From assembly GCA_021822495.1 (NCBI GenBank), contig JAKAQO010000002.1, positions 208,667-272,666 on the forward strand: a stretch of 64,000 nt of DNA. Reading direction: 5' to 3'. Shown here piece after piece: positions 28,986 through 36,946 of the stretch (the first letter of the stretch is position 1; each line of letters starts with the position of its first letter). The position numbers were made by a program, and so were the translations under genes. The stretch comes from a bacterium (lineage in GTDB: Bacteria; Elusimicrobiota; Elusimicrobia; UBA1565; UBA9628). The notes under the pieces are model-generated. The model did not search any database. It had not been told where the DNA came from and saw nothing but the letters and a program-made list of their open reading frames with translations.

Positions 28986-29154
28986 AAATACCGACCGTTG
29001 TTCCCAGCAGGGCCCCACACACTAAAAACCACGGATAGGAATTAAGTTTCTTATCCGCCCACAAACCCAGCCAGGATAAACCTAAAACCGAAACGACAAG
29101 TTCCACTCCTCCGCTTAAAGCCAGAAACCAAGAGACGTCTTTGTTGTCCGCCAT
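28945..29154 (-). CDS. AtpZ/AtpQ-like F0F1 accessory protein
   Basis: A 69-residue protein with two membrane helices. SWLGLWADKKLNSYPWFLVCGALLGTTVGIY, read in pieces, follows the AtpZ pattern (GLWxDKKL then PW...GxxLGxxxGxY). It is the first gene of the atp operon, as expected, and in some bacteria AtpZ forms a Mg/Ca transporter or assembly factor with AtpI. Confidence 0.82.
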   Translation of the reverse strand: MADNKDVSWFLALSGGVELVVSVLGLSWLGLWADKKLNSYPWFLVCGALLGTTVGIYGIIRSSNKKNSP

Positions 29155-29190
29155 TAAACTGAGCGTGAAAATTGTAACACTCTGAGCGTT

Positions 29191-29219
29191 ATTTTATCAA
29201 ATCCTCTCTCGAAACGCAA
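29191..29219 (-). promoter_or_regulatory. Predicted promoter of the atp operon
   Basis: Minus strand TTGCGT (29214-29219), 17-base spacer, TAAAAT (29191-29196). It lies between the preceding gene's stop at 29221 and atpZ's ATG at 29154. Confidence 0.65.
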
Positions 29220-29220
29220 A

Positions 29221-29550
29221 TTAACGAGACTTGCGCGCGAGGACGGCAAAATTTAAAAAGTAACGATCCAAATCCTCAAGCGTCGTTTTATATTCGGGGC
29301 TTCCAAGCCAGGCGGCGCAAAGAAATTCCCGCACTCTCGCCAATTCTTTTAATCGGTGGATCCAGCGGGAATCTTGAATCGAGAGATCGAGAAGTTCAAG
29401 GGCGCGAAGCATCGCTTCTTCAAAAAGACGCGGATTTTTTTCCTTCCATCGAACGGCCCGTCCCACTTCGCTCCCGACGTTTCCTAATTGCTCGGACAGA
29501 GACAAACGCCCCCATCCCCCCGCGGCAAGGCCGGGATGCCGGGCGCTCAT
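29221..29550 (-). CDS. Conserved hypothetical helical protein paired with DUF5674
   Basis: 109 residues, mostly helical, with RLSLSEQLGNVGSEVGRAVRW and RLKELARVREFLCAAW. I recall this type of small protein next to DUF5674 genes in other uncultured bacteria, but no function is known. The ATG overlaps the DUF5674 stop by 4 bases (ATGA), a coupled pair. A tandem Gly/Trp start (AAGGWGRLS) precedes the conserved part. Confidence 0.72.
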   Translation of the reverse strand: MSARHPGLAAGGWGRLSLSEQLGNVGSEVGRAVRWKEKNPRLFEEAMLRALELLDLSIQDSRWIHRLKELARVREFLCAAWLGSPEYKTTLEDLDRYFLNFAVLARKSR

Positions 29551-29909
29551 GAAAGAACCATCTCGGAAACAATTTTCAAAATCTGTTCTCGAATCCGAGA
29601 ATCCTCCACGTTGCGCGAACGATTGTTTTGCGCGGGCCGCACGTTAATCATGGAGTCAAACTCAACGCGCTCATTCGCCGGATTTTGGGGATAAATGTTG
29701 ATGCCCCATAAATTTTCCTGCCGAGAAGCGTCCTCAAGAAGAAGCGCCTCCTCATCCGAATGCAATTCTCCGCCCAGGGCCATGATTCGCCGCTCGATAT
29801 CCACAACCGCCTTGATGAAATCGCCAAATTGATCCTGCGCCATTTTTGCGATCTCGCTGAGAGGAATGGGCGTTCGAATGATTCGTATTTCCATTGTTTG
29901 ACGATTCAT
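29547..29909 (-). CDS. DUF5674 family protein
   Basis: About 120 residues. EIRIIRTPIPLSEIAKMAQDQFGDFIKAVVDIER, seen in parts, and GELHSDEEALLLEDASRQENLWGINIYP match the DUF5674 pattern (HSDEE...L.dG..q..lWG.Niyp). The ATG at 29894 is an alternative start (MEIRII). The IDxxNIRP-like segment reads FDSMINVRPAQNNRSR. Role unknown. Confidence 0.82.
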   Translation of the reverse strand: MNRQTMEIRIIRTPIPLSEIAKMAQDQFGDFIKAVVDIERRIMALGGELHSDEEALLLEDASRQENLWGINIYPQNPANERVEFDSMINVRPAQNNRSRNVEDSRIREQILKIVSEMVLS

Positions 29910-29930
29910 TTTATCAAAATAGACCGATTC

Positions 29931-31541
29931 TCAATGAGAAAGAAAACTCACGCCTTCCCCTGGCGGCTGCCGGAAAAGCTTAATCTTCGGGTGATGATCG
30001 GCGAAATACTGAGAGTCCCATTCCTGGGCAAAGAGAATCACCTTGCGGCCGTCTGAGTCTTTCGCCAAGCGCGCGCCCATGGGAAGGTCTTCTTCTTTAA
30101 TCGCGGCGGACGAGGCCTCATCCAGCCAGCGAATGACCGACCAGGGAGCCGCTTCCAATTTCGATCCCGCGCCGTATTCCGACTCAAGGCGAAAACGCAA
30201 AACGTCAAATTGTAAGGGGCCCACGGCGCCTAAAAGAGGCGCGCGCGAGGGAAAATTTAAAAGTTCTAAAGACTGGACCACGCCTTCTTGGAGCAAATGC
30301 TCAAGACCGGAGCGAAAACGCTTAAAATCCGCGCTACTCACGGCATGAAGAAAAGCGAAATGTTCCGGCGCAAATTTGGGGAGCGGACGAAATTGAATAG
30401 CGGCGTCCTCCGTCAAGGTGTCTCCGATTCTAAACTGGGCGTGCCCGACAATTCCAATCACGTCTCCGGCGTAGGCCTCATCCACCGTTTCGCGCTCCCG
30501 CCCCAGCACCTTATGAGAACTGGCGAGTCTCAGGCTTTGACCAGTTTGGGGATGAATCACCCGCATATTGCGCTCAAAACGCCCGGAACAGACGCGCACA
30601 AAGGCCAGTTGATCGCGGTGGCGAGGGTCCATGTTCGATTGAATCTTAAAAACAAATCCAGAAAAGCGCGGGTCTTCGGGACTAATTAAGCCCGAGACGG
30701 TGGGTTGGGGACGCGGCGGGAAGGAAAGCTCAAGAAACCCGTCCAAAAGAAGTTGAATGCCGAAATTATTCATCGCGCTGCCGAAAAAAACCGGAGTCAT
30801 GTCGCCCGATTTGACCGCCAGAGGGTCAAAAGCTTCCCCAACCCCCTCAAGCAAGGCGAGTTCTTCCTCGACCGCGCGCGCGGTATCGGCGTCGAGATGG
30901 TTTAAAAATGCGTCTTTAGAAGCCTCGACCATGGTCAAGGGCGCGCGAAAAGCCCCGCCGGCGACGCGCTCAAAAAGATGAATCTGCTTGGAGCGGCGAT
31001 CGAAAATACCCCGAAAAAGGTCTCCAGTTCCCAGCGGCCAATTCATGGGAACTGGGTGAAGCTGAAGCGAACGGTCAATTTGATCCAACAAAGCCAAGGG
31101 CTCCATGGTTGGACGATCAAGCTTATTAATGAAAGTAAAAATAGGAATCTGACGCAACCGACAAATTTCAAAGAGTTTGAGGGTCTGACTCTCAATTCCC
31201 TTCGCGGCGTCTAAAACCATGATGACGGCGTCGACCGCCATCAAAACGCGGTAGGTGTCCTCGGAAAAATCTTTATGGCCCGGGGTATCGAGCAAATTGA
31301 TATAAAAGCCGCCGTACTCAAATTGAAGGACAGTCGAATTGACCGAGATTCCGCGTTTCTTTTCCAACTCCATCCAATCGGAAGTCGTGCTTTGCTCTTT
31401 TCTTCTCGCCGTCACCGAACCCGCCAGCTGAACCGCGCCCCCGTAAAGAAGGAGTTTTTCCGTGAGCGTCGTTTTCCCCGCGTCGGGATGCGAAATAATG
31501 GCGAGCGTCCGACGTTTGAGAATATGGGTTGAATCAATCAT
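29931..31541 (-). CDS. prfC: Peptide chain release factor 3
   Basis: GTPase that recycles RF1/RF2 after termination, 536 residues. P-loop SHPDAGKTTLTEKLL, switch RGISVNSTVLQFEY, G3 DTPGHKDFSEDTYR, G4 FINKLDR. The RF3-specific GAVQLAGSV and SDWMELEKKRGIS segments separate it from EF-G. Convergent to nothing; its start at 31541 is divergent from the ars genes across 101 bases. Confidence 0.96.
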   Translation of the reverse strand: MIDSTHILKRRTLAIISHPDAGKTTLTEKLLLYGGAVQLAGSVTARRKEQSTTSDWMELEKKRGISVNSTVLQFEYGGFYINLLDTPGHKDFSEDTYRVLMAVDAVIMVLDAAKGIESQTLKLFEICRLRQIPIFTFINKLDRPTMEPLALLDQIDRSLQLHPVPMNWPLGTGDLFRGIFDRRSKQIHLFERVAGGAFRAPLTMVEASKDAFLNHLDADTARAVEEELALLEGVGEAFDPLAVKSGDMTPVFFGSAMNNFGIQLLLDGFLELSFPPRPQPTVSGLISPEDPRFSGFVFKIQSNMDPRHRDQLAFVRVCSGRFERNMRVIHPQTGQSLRLASSHKVLGRERETVDEAYAGDVIGIVGHAQFRIGDTLTEDAAIQFRPLPKFAPEHFAFLHAVSSADFKRFRSGLEHLLQEGVVQSLELLNFPSRAPLLGAVGPLQFDVLRFRLESEYGAGSKLEAAPWSVIRWLDEASSAAIKEEDLPMGARLAKDSDGRKVILFAQEWDSQYFADHHPKIKLFRQPPGEGVSFLSH

Positions 31542-31621
31542 GACAAAGAAGGTTGAGAAAGAAATTATAACATAAGGCGCTTAAAGAGGCGCCTGACTTC
31601 CCAGCGCAAACTATATACTAT

Positions 31622-31643
31622 TATATCTGTATATCCAGATATA
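31622..31643. promoter_or_regulatory. Dyad operator overlapping the arsR start
   Basis: TATATCTG (31622-31629) and CAGATATA (31636-31643) form a perfect 8-base inverted repeat with a 6-base spacer. It ends on the first base of the arsR ATG. This is the size and position of ArsR-family autorepressor sites. A TATACT box at 31614-31619 lies just upstream. Confidence 0.75.
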
Positions 31644-31993
31644 TGAAAGAGCAATCCCTCCCCCGCCTGTTTGCGTCTTTTGCCGATCCAACGCGACTGC
31701 GCATTCTTCATTTATTGTCCCAAGAAAAAGAGCTTTGCGTTTGCGACATCATCCAAGCCCTCAAACTTCCTCAATCTAAAATTTCCCGGCATTTGGCCTA
31801 TTTACGCAACGCCAAACTTATTGACAGCCGCAAAAACGGCCTCTGGCGGCATTACCGATTGTGTCCACCCCAGGGCGGGTTTCACAAAAGCCTGATTGCT
31901 TGCCTCAAAAACTGCTTTTCGGAAGTTCAAATTCTAAAACAGGATAGATTAAGATTATCCAAAATCAAAAAGCGCCCAGCGAGATGCCTATGA
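31643..31993 (+). CDS. arsR: ArsR-family metalloregulator
   Basis: 116-residue winged-helix repressor. The metal site lies in KELCVCDIIQALKL (ELCVCD, the ArsR As(III)-binding box) and the recognition helix in SKISRHLAYLRNAKL. It starts at the ATG at 31643, just after the operator dyad, with no clear ribosome site. First gene of arsR-arsC-acr3; the last bases overlap arsC by 10. Confidence 0.92.
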   Translation: MKEQSLPRLFASFADPTRLRILHLLSQEKELCVCDIIQALKLPQSKISRHLAYLRNAKLIDSRKNGLWRHYRLCPPQGGFHKSLIACLKNCFSEVQILKQDRLRLSKIKKRPARCL

Positions 31994-32397
31994 AAAAAAA
32001 GGTTTTGTTTGTCTGCGTGGAAAATTCCTGCCGAAGCCAAATGGCGGAAGGCTTTGCGCGCAAGCTCGGAAATAACGTCATTGAGGCCTTTAGCGCCGGG
32101 TCAAGCCCGTCAGGCAAAGTAAACGACCGGGCAATTTCCTTTATGAAGGAAAAAGACATTGATCTTGGAACCCATAGCCCTAAAGGCCTCATGGATATTC
32201 CCGCGGGCAAATGGGATTACCTCATCACCATGGGTTGCGGCGACGCCTGTCCATCGCTGCCGGCAAACAAGCGAGTGGATTGGAACCTTCCCGACCCAAA
32301 AAATCTTTCGGACGACGATTTTCGCAAGGCGCGGGACGAAATTGAACTTCGCGTTAAAAATCTAATCAAGGAATGTTCCCATGAATCAGATAAGTGA
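31984..32397 (+). CDS. arsC: Thioredoxin-type arsenate reductase
   Basis: Reduces arsenate to arsenite using a low-molecular-weight phosphatase fold, 137 residues. CVENSCR is the CX5R phosphate loop (first Cys at residue 11, Arg17), and [11 protein letters not shown] carries the two redox cysteines of the thioredoxin-linked class. ATGs at 31984 and 31990 are both possible. Feeds arsenite to the Acr3 exporter. Confidence 0.95.
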   Translation: MPMKKKVLFVCVENSCRSQMAEGFARKLGNNVIEAFSAGSSPSGKVNDRAISFMKEKDIDLGTHSPKGLMDIPAGKWDYLITMGCGDACPSLPANKRVDWNLPDPKNLSDDDFRKARDEIELRVKNLIKECSHESDK

Positions 32398-33427
32398 AAA
32401 ACCCGTCAAACATCTTTCTTTTCTCGATCGCTACCTGACCGCGTGGATTTTTGCTGCCATGCTTCTAGGTGTGGGGCTGGGCTATTTTTTTCCTCAAACG
32501 GCCATTTTGATCGGACATTTTCAGAGAGGAACGACCAACATCCCCATTGCCATCGGCCTCATTCTCATGATGTATCCGCCGCTGGCCAAAGTGCGCTATG
32601 AAGAACTCAAAGACGTGTTCCAAGACAAAAAAATTCTCGGGCTTTCGCTCATTCTCAACTGGATTATCGGGCCGTTACTCATGTTTACGCTCGCCGTTTT
32701 ATTTCTGCGCCACTCTCCCGATTACATGACCGGACTCATTCTCATCGGCTTGGCCCGTTGCATCGCAATGGTGATCGTCTGGAATGATTTGGCCGAGGGA
32801 GACGCGGAATATGCCGCCGGGCTTGTGGCCTTCAACAGCATTTTCCAAGTTCTCTTTTTCAGCGTCTATGCCTACTTTTTTCTGTCGATTCTCCCCCCGC
32901 TCTTGGGACTGCCGAAGACAAGCGTCCACATCGGAATGGGGCCGATCGCCAAAACAGTTTTTTTCTATCTTGGAATTCCTTTTATCGCGGGGGCGCTGAC
33001 GCGATTTTTTTTAGTCAAGGCCAAGGGAAAAGACTGGTATCACTCGCGCTTCATCCCGCGCATAAGCCCGTTGACATTGATTTTTCTTTTATTGACCATT
33101 GTCATTATGTTTAGCCTCAAAGGCCGGACGATTGTGACGATTCCGCTGGACGTTTTCCGCATCGCCGTTCCGCTTCTCATCTATTTTGTGCTCATGTTTC
33201 TCGCGAGCTTTTGGCTTGGCCGCCGCATGGGCGCTGATTATTCAAAGACCGCCACCCTGTCTTTTACCTCGGCCAGCAACAATTTTGAACTGGCTATAGC
33301 GGTCGCGGTCGCCGTTTTTGGAGTAGGCTCCAGCCAGGCTTTCGCGGCCGTCATCGGCCCCCTCATCGAGGTTCCCGTCATGATCGCGCTGGTCGACCTG
33401 TCGTTGTGGTTTAAAGATAAATTTTAA
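32381..33427 (+). CDS. acr3: Arsenite efflux permease, ACR3 type
   Basis: Exports arsenite. 348 residues with ten membrane helices. Family motifs include [19 protein letters not shown] with the essential Cys of helix 4, [18 protein letters not shown] in segments, and [16 protein letters not shown]. Overlaps arsC by 17 bases. It ends one base before the convergent DUF4384 gene, leaving no room for a separate terminator. Confidence 0.95.
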   Translation: MNQISEKPVKHLSFLDRYLTAWIFAAMLLGVGLGYFFPQTAILIGHFQRGTTNIPIAIGLILMMYPPLAKVRYEELKDVFQDKKILGLSLILNWIIGPLLMFTLAVLFLRHSPDYMTGLILIGLARCIAMVIVWNDLAEGDAEYAAGLVAFNSIFQVLFFSVYAYFFLSILPPLLGLPKTSVHIGMGPIAKTVFFYLGIPFIAGALTRFFLVKAKGKDWYHSRFIPRISPLTLIFLLLTIVIMFSLKGRTIVTIPLDVFRIAVPLLIYFVLMFLASFWLGRRMGADYSKTATLSFTSASNNFELAIAVAVAVFGVGSSQAFAAVIGPLIEVPVMIALVDLSLWFKDKF

Positions 33428-33428
33428 G

Positions 33429-34436
33429 TCAATGATCAAGAGCGGAATCTTTCGAAATGACGGCGATTTGGGTGTCGTCGCTCCAGGCAACTCCCATTTT
33501 GTTGAGCCCGCGAATAATACTCCAGTAATTCGTCGATTCAAGCGAGGTTAAGGGCTGAGAAACGGCTAAAACCTTGAGAATCTCAACCGAGCGGCTCTGG
33601 CCTTTCGGCAAATCCGCGCGCAAGACAAGACCTTGGTCGCGCGCGGCGGAATCAGGAAACACCCAAGACTGTCCGGCCTCGATGGAAACCAGCGGCGTGA
33701 TGTCATTAGGAGCCAAGAGTTCGGCTTTATTGTCTCCCGCGCTGATATCAAAAAGATAAAGATAGGAATTTTGACTCGCCGTCGCCGTAATCGTGATGGC
33801 GTCTCCCTCATGGCAGGTATTTCGCGACAGGCGAAGACGAACGGAAAGATCGTCTTTTGAGGGCGCGGATTTCAGGCAATCCTTGATAACGGCGGCGTAG
33901 ACGCACTGCGGGCAATCGGGCAGCGGCAAATACCCGCTTTTGAGAACTTTCTCGTCTATGATTCTCCCTTTTTGCGTGATATGAACCATATTCTGGATAT
34001 CCCGGGAAAACTCCTTGACGGAGGTCTGCGTGCGAATCTTCAGGTAACTGGTCTGAACCTCGGAGCCCAGAAAATAACGAATCGCTTTCGCCTCCGCTTG
34101 GCGAATCGCCAGGGCCCGCGCTTCCATGGGAGAAGTCCAATCGCCGGGATGGATTTCAGCCCGGCTTTTAACCCAAGCGCAGGAGAGGTTGGAATCCGGT
34201 CCGAGAAGCGTAACGCCGTCGACCGCCGCCGACTCAACGCCGGAGGTTTGTCCTTTTTTTCCAATCGAGCGGGCGGCTTTGACCGCTTGATGAGCGCGCG
34301 CCTGTAATTGACCGAGGCCCTGTCCGGAATGCGTCCACAGATTCTCAAGCCCCGAGTCCGCCATCAATGGCGCGGTTAAAACCATCGCAAAGAAAGCCGC
34401 CGCGCCGACCGCTCTGATTCCATTTCCGCGTGTCAT
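33429..34436 (-). CDS. Exported protein with FlgT-like and DUF4384 domains
   Basis: 335 residues from the ATG at 34436, with a signal peptide ending at MAD. Residues ~85-180 (ARALAIRQAEAKAIRYFLGSEV, then a QTSVKEFSRDIQN stretch) resemble the N-terminal domain of FlgT/LPP20-type proteins. Residues ~205-320 (RNTCHEGDAITITATASQNSYLYLF, read in parts, and DITPLVSIEAGQSWVFP) match DUF4384. Such proteins are often regulatory or envelope-associated. It follows the 211-residue exported gene by 22 bases and probably shares its transcript. Confidence 0.78.
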   Translation of the reverse strand: MTRGNGIRAVGAAAFFAMVLTAPLMADSGLENLWTHSGQGLGQLQARAHQAVKAARSIGKKGQTSGVESAAVDGVTLLGPDSNLSCAWVKSRAEIHPGDWTSPMEARALAIRQAEAKAIRYFLGSEVQTSYLKIRTQTSVKEFSRDIQNMVHITQKGRIIDEKVLKSGYLPLPDCPQCVYAAVIKDCLKSAPSKDDLSVRLRLSRNTCHEGDAITITATASQNSYLYLFDISAGDNKAELLAPNDITPLVSIEAGQSWVFPDSAARDQGLVLRADLPKGQSRSVEILKVLAVSQPLTSLESTNYWSIIRGLNKMGVAWSDDTQIAVISKDSALDH

Positions 34437-34458
34437 GATCTTATTCTCCGCGAGTCTA

Positions 34459-35094
34459 TTATTGGTTTCCAATCTGGGCTTTCAACGCGTTCAAATCCTG
34501 ATTCATCCAAAAATCAATGTTATCCTTAAGGATTTTTTGAACCCCAGGATAACGCAAACCCGCGTTACAACCGCCGCGTTCTATTTCGCCGGTTTGGAAG
34601 TTTTCGACCTTGAATGCTATCTCGTTGTCACCGCATCCATTGTCATCAGGTGTCCAGAATCGCCCGAAAGATATAGCGCTGACAGTTGTTTCCCCTGTTT
34701 CGTGAACTTGCGAATTAACATTAAAGTAGAAAGAGTCTATATGAATTTCGTGAGAGTCGCGTTGTTGGAGTATAATCGAAGCGATTAGAGCGAATTTCCG
34801 AATTTGTTCGTGCGTCAGATTGCGTATGACCTGATAATTAGGGGCAATGACCAAGTTTCCATCGGAATTGATTTGCGGCGTTTGGACGCTCGGGGCAAAC
34901 TTCGGCTTGGGCTTTTTCTTGGGTTTCAGATGAAACGAAGCCAGTTCAATCCCGCCAAAAGAATTTTGCGCCGACAAGACCGCATTCTCCATGTTTTGGG
35001 CTCGAACGGAATTAAAAGAAGCGCCCGCCAGGAAAATAATTCCCAGGGCCAACGTTGCTACGCTTAGCTGATTTGCGATTTTTGTCTTTTTCAT
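34459..35094 (-). CDS. Exported protein with duplicated N-module (copy 1), unknown function
   Basis: 211 residues. The signal peptide (ANQLSVATLALGIIFLAGA) and the next ~35 residues to PKKKP match the gene at 35177 almost exactly; after KPKPKFAPS the two proteins share nothing I can align. The C-part has DSFYFNVNSQVHETGE, DNGCGDNEIAF and a final helix; two Cys may form a disulfide. Strong GGAGG site at 35098-35104. No family recognised. Confidence 0.8.
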   Translation of the reverse strand: MKKTKIANQLSVATLALGIIFLAGASFNSVRAQNMENAVLSAQNSFGGIELASFHLKPKKKPKPKFAPSVQTPQINSDGNLVIAPNYQVIRNLTHEQIRKFALIASIILQQRDSHEIHIDSFYFNVNSQVHETGETTVSAISFGRFWTPDDNGCGDNEIAFKVENFQTGEIERGGCNAGLRYPGVQKILKDNIDFWMNQDLNALKAQIGNQ

Positions 35095-35182
35095 TTTTAT
35101 TTCCTCCGATTCTCCGCAAGTCTTACTTCCCTATTATTAAACCATGATTCCGGTTCAATGACCAGGGCCAAAGGTCCTAGAA
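34909..35182 (-). repeat. Duplicated promoter plus signal-peptide module, copy 1
   Basis: 274 bases matching 35672-35939 at about 90% by eye: the upstream CTAGG motif, -10 box, leader and the first ~60 codons. The leader differs by a 6-base indel. The 3' limit of similarity is inside the Lys/Pro-rich stretch of the coding sequence. Confidence 0.88.
35133..35180 (-). promoter_or_regulatory. Promoter with CTAGG motif, copy 1
   Basis: Minus strand CTAGGACCTTTGGCCC at 35165-35180, then 25 bases to TAATAAT (35133-35139). A TTGAAC lies between but its spacing to the box is too short for a standard -35. Drives the gene at 34459-35094. Confidence 0.6.
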
Positions 35183-35857
35183 CTGCTTAGACCAAAAACT
35201 AATTTCTTTTTCGACGAAATCACCTACCCATTCCTTTGAATATTTCGAGCGAAGGATGTTTCCCTTATTATCGACATCCAGAATATATCCGTCTCTCAAT
35301 TCAATTACGACCGTTTGAGGACTGCCATAACCATATACCCCCAACCATTTGACCATAATCAGCGAATCTTCCGTGATACTTGGACGATGCCCCATGAATT
35401 GCCTGTATTCGGAGCAGTAAGGTTGAAGTCCAGAACGTTCGGGGCAATATTTGCCTCCGCTGGGGACGAAGTCCAGTTGATGAGTGAGAGGCTCGGAAAA
35501 AAAACCTCCTCCGTCAGAGAGTTTCATATAATCTTGGCCGCGCCTGCGCATAAGCCGAACCAAGGCGACAAGCTTGTCAAGGACACCCTGGCTGATCCTA
35601 TAATTATGTTTCCTAACGCAATTGTTATCGTTGGGAAAGCCTCCTATCTCCCGACATTCAAGGGCGATTTCGGGTTTTTTCTTGGGTCTCAGATGAAACG
35701 AAGCCAGTTCAATCCCGCTAAAAGAGTTTTGCGCCGACAAGACCGCATTCTCCATGTTTTGCGCTTGAGCGATATTCAAGGAAGCGCCCGCCAAGAAAAT
35801 AATTCCCAGGGCCAACGTTGCTGCGCTTAGCTGATTTGCGATTTTTATCTTTTTCAT
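35177..35857 (-). CDS. Exported protein with duplicated N-module (copy 2), unknown function
   Basis: 226 residues. Same N-module as the previous gene (ANQLSAATLALGIIFLAGAS, then FSGIELASFHLRPKKKP). The remaining ~160 residues are unrelated: RRRGQDYMKLSDGGGFFSEP, KYCPERSGLQPYCSEYRQF and a last WVGDFVEKEISFW. Four or more Cys suggest an exported disulfide-bonded domain. The stop TAG (35177-35179) is the TAG of the CTAGG motif that begins the next promoter. No family recognised. Confidence 0.8.
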   Translation of the reverse strand: MKKIKIANQLSAATLALGIIFLAGASLNIAQAQNMENAVLSAQNSFSGIELASFHLRPKKKPEIALECREIGGFPNDNNCVRKHNYRISQGVLDKLVALVRLMRRRGQDYMKLSDGGGFFSEPLTHQLDFVPSGGKYCPERSGLQPYCSEYRQFMGHRPSITEDSLIMVKWLGVYGYGSPQTVVIELRDGYILDVDNKGNILRSKYSKEWVGDFVEKEISFWSKQF

Positions 35858-35939
35858 TTCCCCCGCTTCTCCGCAAGTCTTACTTCCCTATTATTAAACC
35901 ACGATTCCGGTTCAATGACCAGGGCCAAAGGTCCTAGAA
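35672..35939 (-). repeat. Duplicated promoter plus signal-peptide module, copy 2
   Basis: 268 bases matching 34909-35182. Upstream boundary ends at CTAGAAG next to the stop of the trypsin-like gene; downstream boundary is in the Lys/Pro-rich coding stretch. Distances between copies are 763 bases in the coding part and 757 in the leader. Confidence 0.88.
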
Positions 35940-35960
35940 GATTTCCGGCAAAAGGCCTAG
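35890..35960 (-). promoter_or_regulatory. Promoter with tandem CTAGG motifs, copy 2
   Basis: Minus strand CTAGGCCTTTTGCC (35947-35960), then CTAGGACCTTTGGCCC (35922-35937), then TAATAAT (35890-35896) 25 bases on. The upstream motif supplies the stop codon of the trypsin-like gene at 35957. Confidence 0.6.
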
Positions 35961-36808
35961 TTGCCTGAGTTCCCATTTGAAATCAAATCGGAAAGCGCGC
36001 GGGAATTGTCGTGATCTTGAATGAACTGTTCAATGACGCCGGCGTCTCCTGATAAAGCGGTCGCCATGTTGGCATTTTTCTCGCTATATTTTCCCCCATG
36101 CGTTTCAGGGGTCTTGACCGCGACCTTGATTGCGATAATCGAGTAGCGTCCGCCGTCTTCTGGAATCAAAATAGGTCCGCCGGAATCGCCGGGCTCCGTC
36201 GAACAATCGGTGAGGTAGTAACCGTTTTCGAGGCTCTTCAAGGAACAAGCGGGGTCGACAATTCTATTCTCGTTGGAGTCTCCGGGAAATCCTACCGAGA
36301 CCAGCCTGCCGTGATAATCCGAGGAAATGGCCGCTTGTTGCGGAAGCGCCGATATCTTGAGATAGCCGTAACGATCTCCCAAGGGTTTAGACAAAACCGC
36401 GAGCGCGAAATCCTGAGGATAATTGCCCAGGCAGCCGTGCTTGCCAAAGGCCGCGACAACAGGAACCGGAGCGCCAAACCCTTCTTCCTTGGTCCTGGGA
36501 AAGAAATAAACGCGCTTGGGAACGTTCCCGCTTTCAAGGAAAACGCAGTGGCAGGCCGTCAGCGCGAAATAACGCCCGACTAGTGTCCCGCTACAACGCT
36601 GGGCTTTTTCCCCTGTTTGCTCGAATATTTCTCCAACGGTGGAATAGGGATAATCGCCGCCGTTGTTCACGACCCGCTGATGTCCCTGGAAAAAACTGGT
36701 TTTGAGCCCCAAATTATCCCGTGAGTTGAAATCCGATTGTGCCCAACCCATAAAAGGCCTCAAAAGCAAAACTAAAAAAAGCGCCGAGATTCGCCAATCA
36801 TTCGTCAT
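35957..36808 (-). CDS. Secreted trypsin-like serine protease (S1)
   Basis: 283 residues from the ATG at 36808, with a signal peptide ending near PFMGWAQ. Catalytic His in LTACHCVF, Asp in YPQDFALAVL and Ser in TEPGDSGGPILIP form the chymotrypsin triad; Cys pairs CSGTL/ACHC and CSLK/DCST support disulfides. The frame continues upstream through the promoter motif but the signal peptide demands this start. There is no ribosome site and the -10-like box ends only 7 bases before the ATG, so a leaderless message is possible. Confidence 0.9.
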   Translation of the reverse strand: MTNDWRISALFLVLLLRPFMGWAQSDFNSRDNLGLKTSFFQGHQRVVNNGGDYPYSTVGEIFEQTGEKAQRCSGTLVGRYFALTACHCVFLESGNVPKRVYFFPRTKEEGFGAPVPVVAAFGKHGCLGNYPQDFALAVLSKPLGDRYGYLKISALPQQAAISSDYHGRLVSVGFPGDSNENRIVDPACSLKSLENGYYLTDCSTEPGDSGGPILIPEDGGRYSIIAIKVAVKTPETHGGKYSEKNANMATALSGDAGVIEQFIQDHDNSRALSDLISNGNSGN

Positions 36809-36814
36809 GACTTT

Positions 36815-36859
36815 ATTATTACACGGTTTTGCGTCAACGACCAGGGCCTTTGGACCTAG
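36815..36859 (-). promoter_or_regulatory. Promoter with CTAGG motif before the trypsin-like gene
   Basis: Minus strand CTAGGTCCAAAGGCCC (36844-36859) 22 bases before TAATAAT (36815-36821). Here the AAA centre is inverted relative to the other copies. A further GGCCTTTTGGC lies at 36870-36880. Confidence 0.5.
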
Positions 36860-36909
36860 AATGCCGATAGGCCTTTTGGCGCACAGCTGGCCCAAAAACG
36901 CCGCTTTTA

Positions 36910-36940
36910 TTGGACAAGCCTCTCACGAAACTAGTATATT
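36910..36940 (+). promoter_or_regulatory. Possible promoter of the gabT operon
   Basis: TTGGAC (36910-36915) or TGGACA one base on, with an 18-19 base spacer to TATATT (36935-36940). The predicted start coincides with the GTG at 36947, and no Shine-Dalgarno is visible, so the message may be leaderless. Confidence 0.4.
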
Positions 36941-36946
36941 GGCGAC

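Noticed and set aside
35133-35180. CTAGG...GGCCC element as a terminator
   Set aside because: The inverted arms are short and no T-run follows; position relative to the -10 box is constant instead.
36832-36837. TTGACG as -35 of the trypsin-like gene
   Set aside because: Only 10 bases separate it from the TAATAAT box; spacing is impossible for sigma-70.
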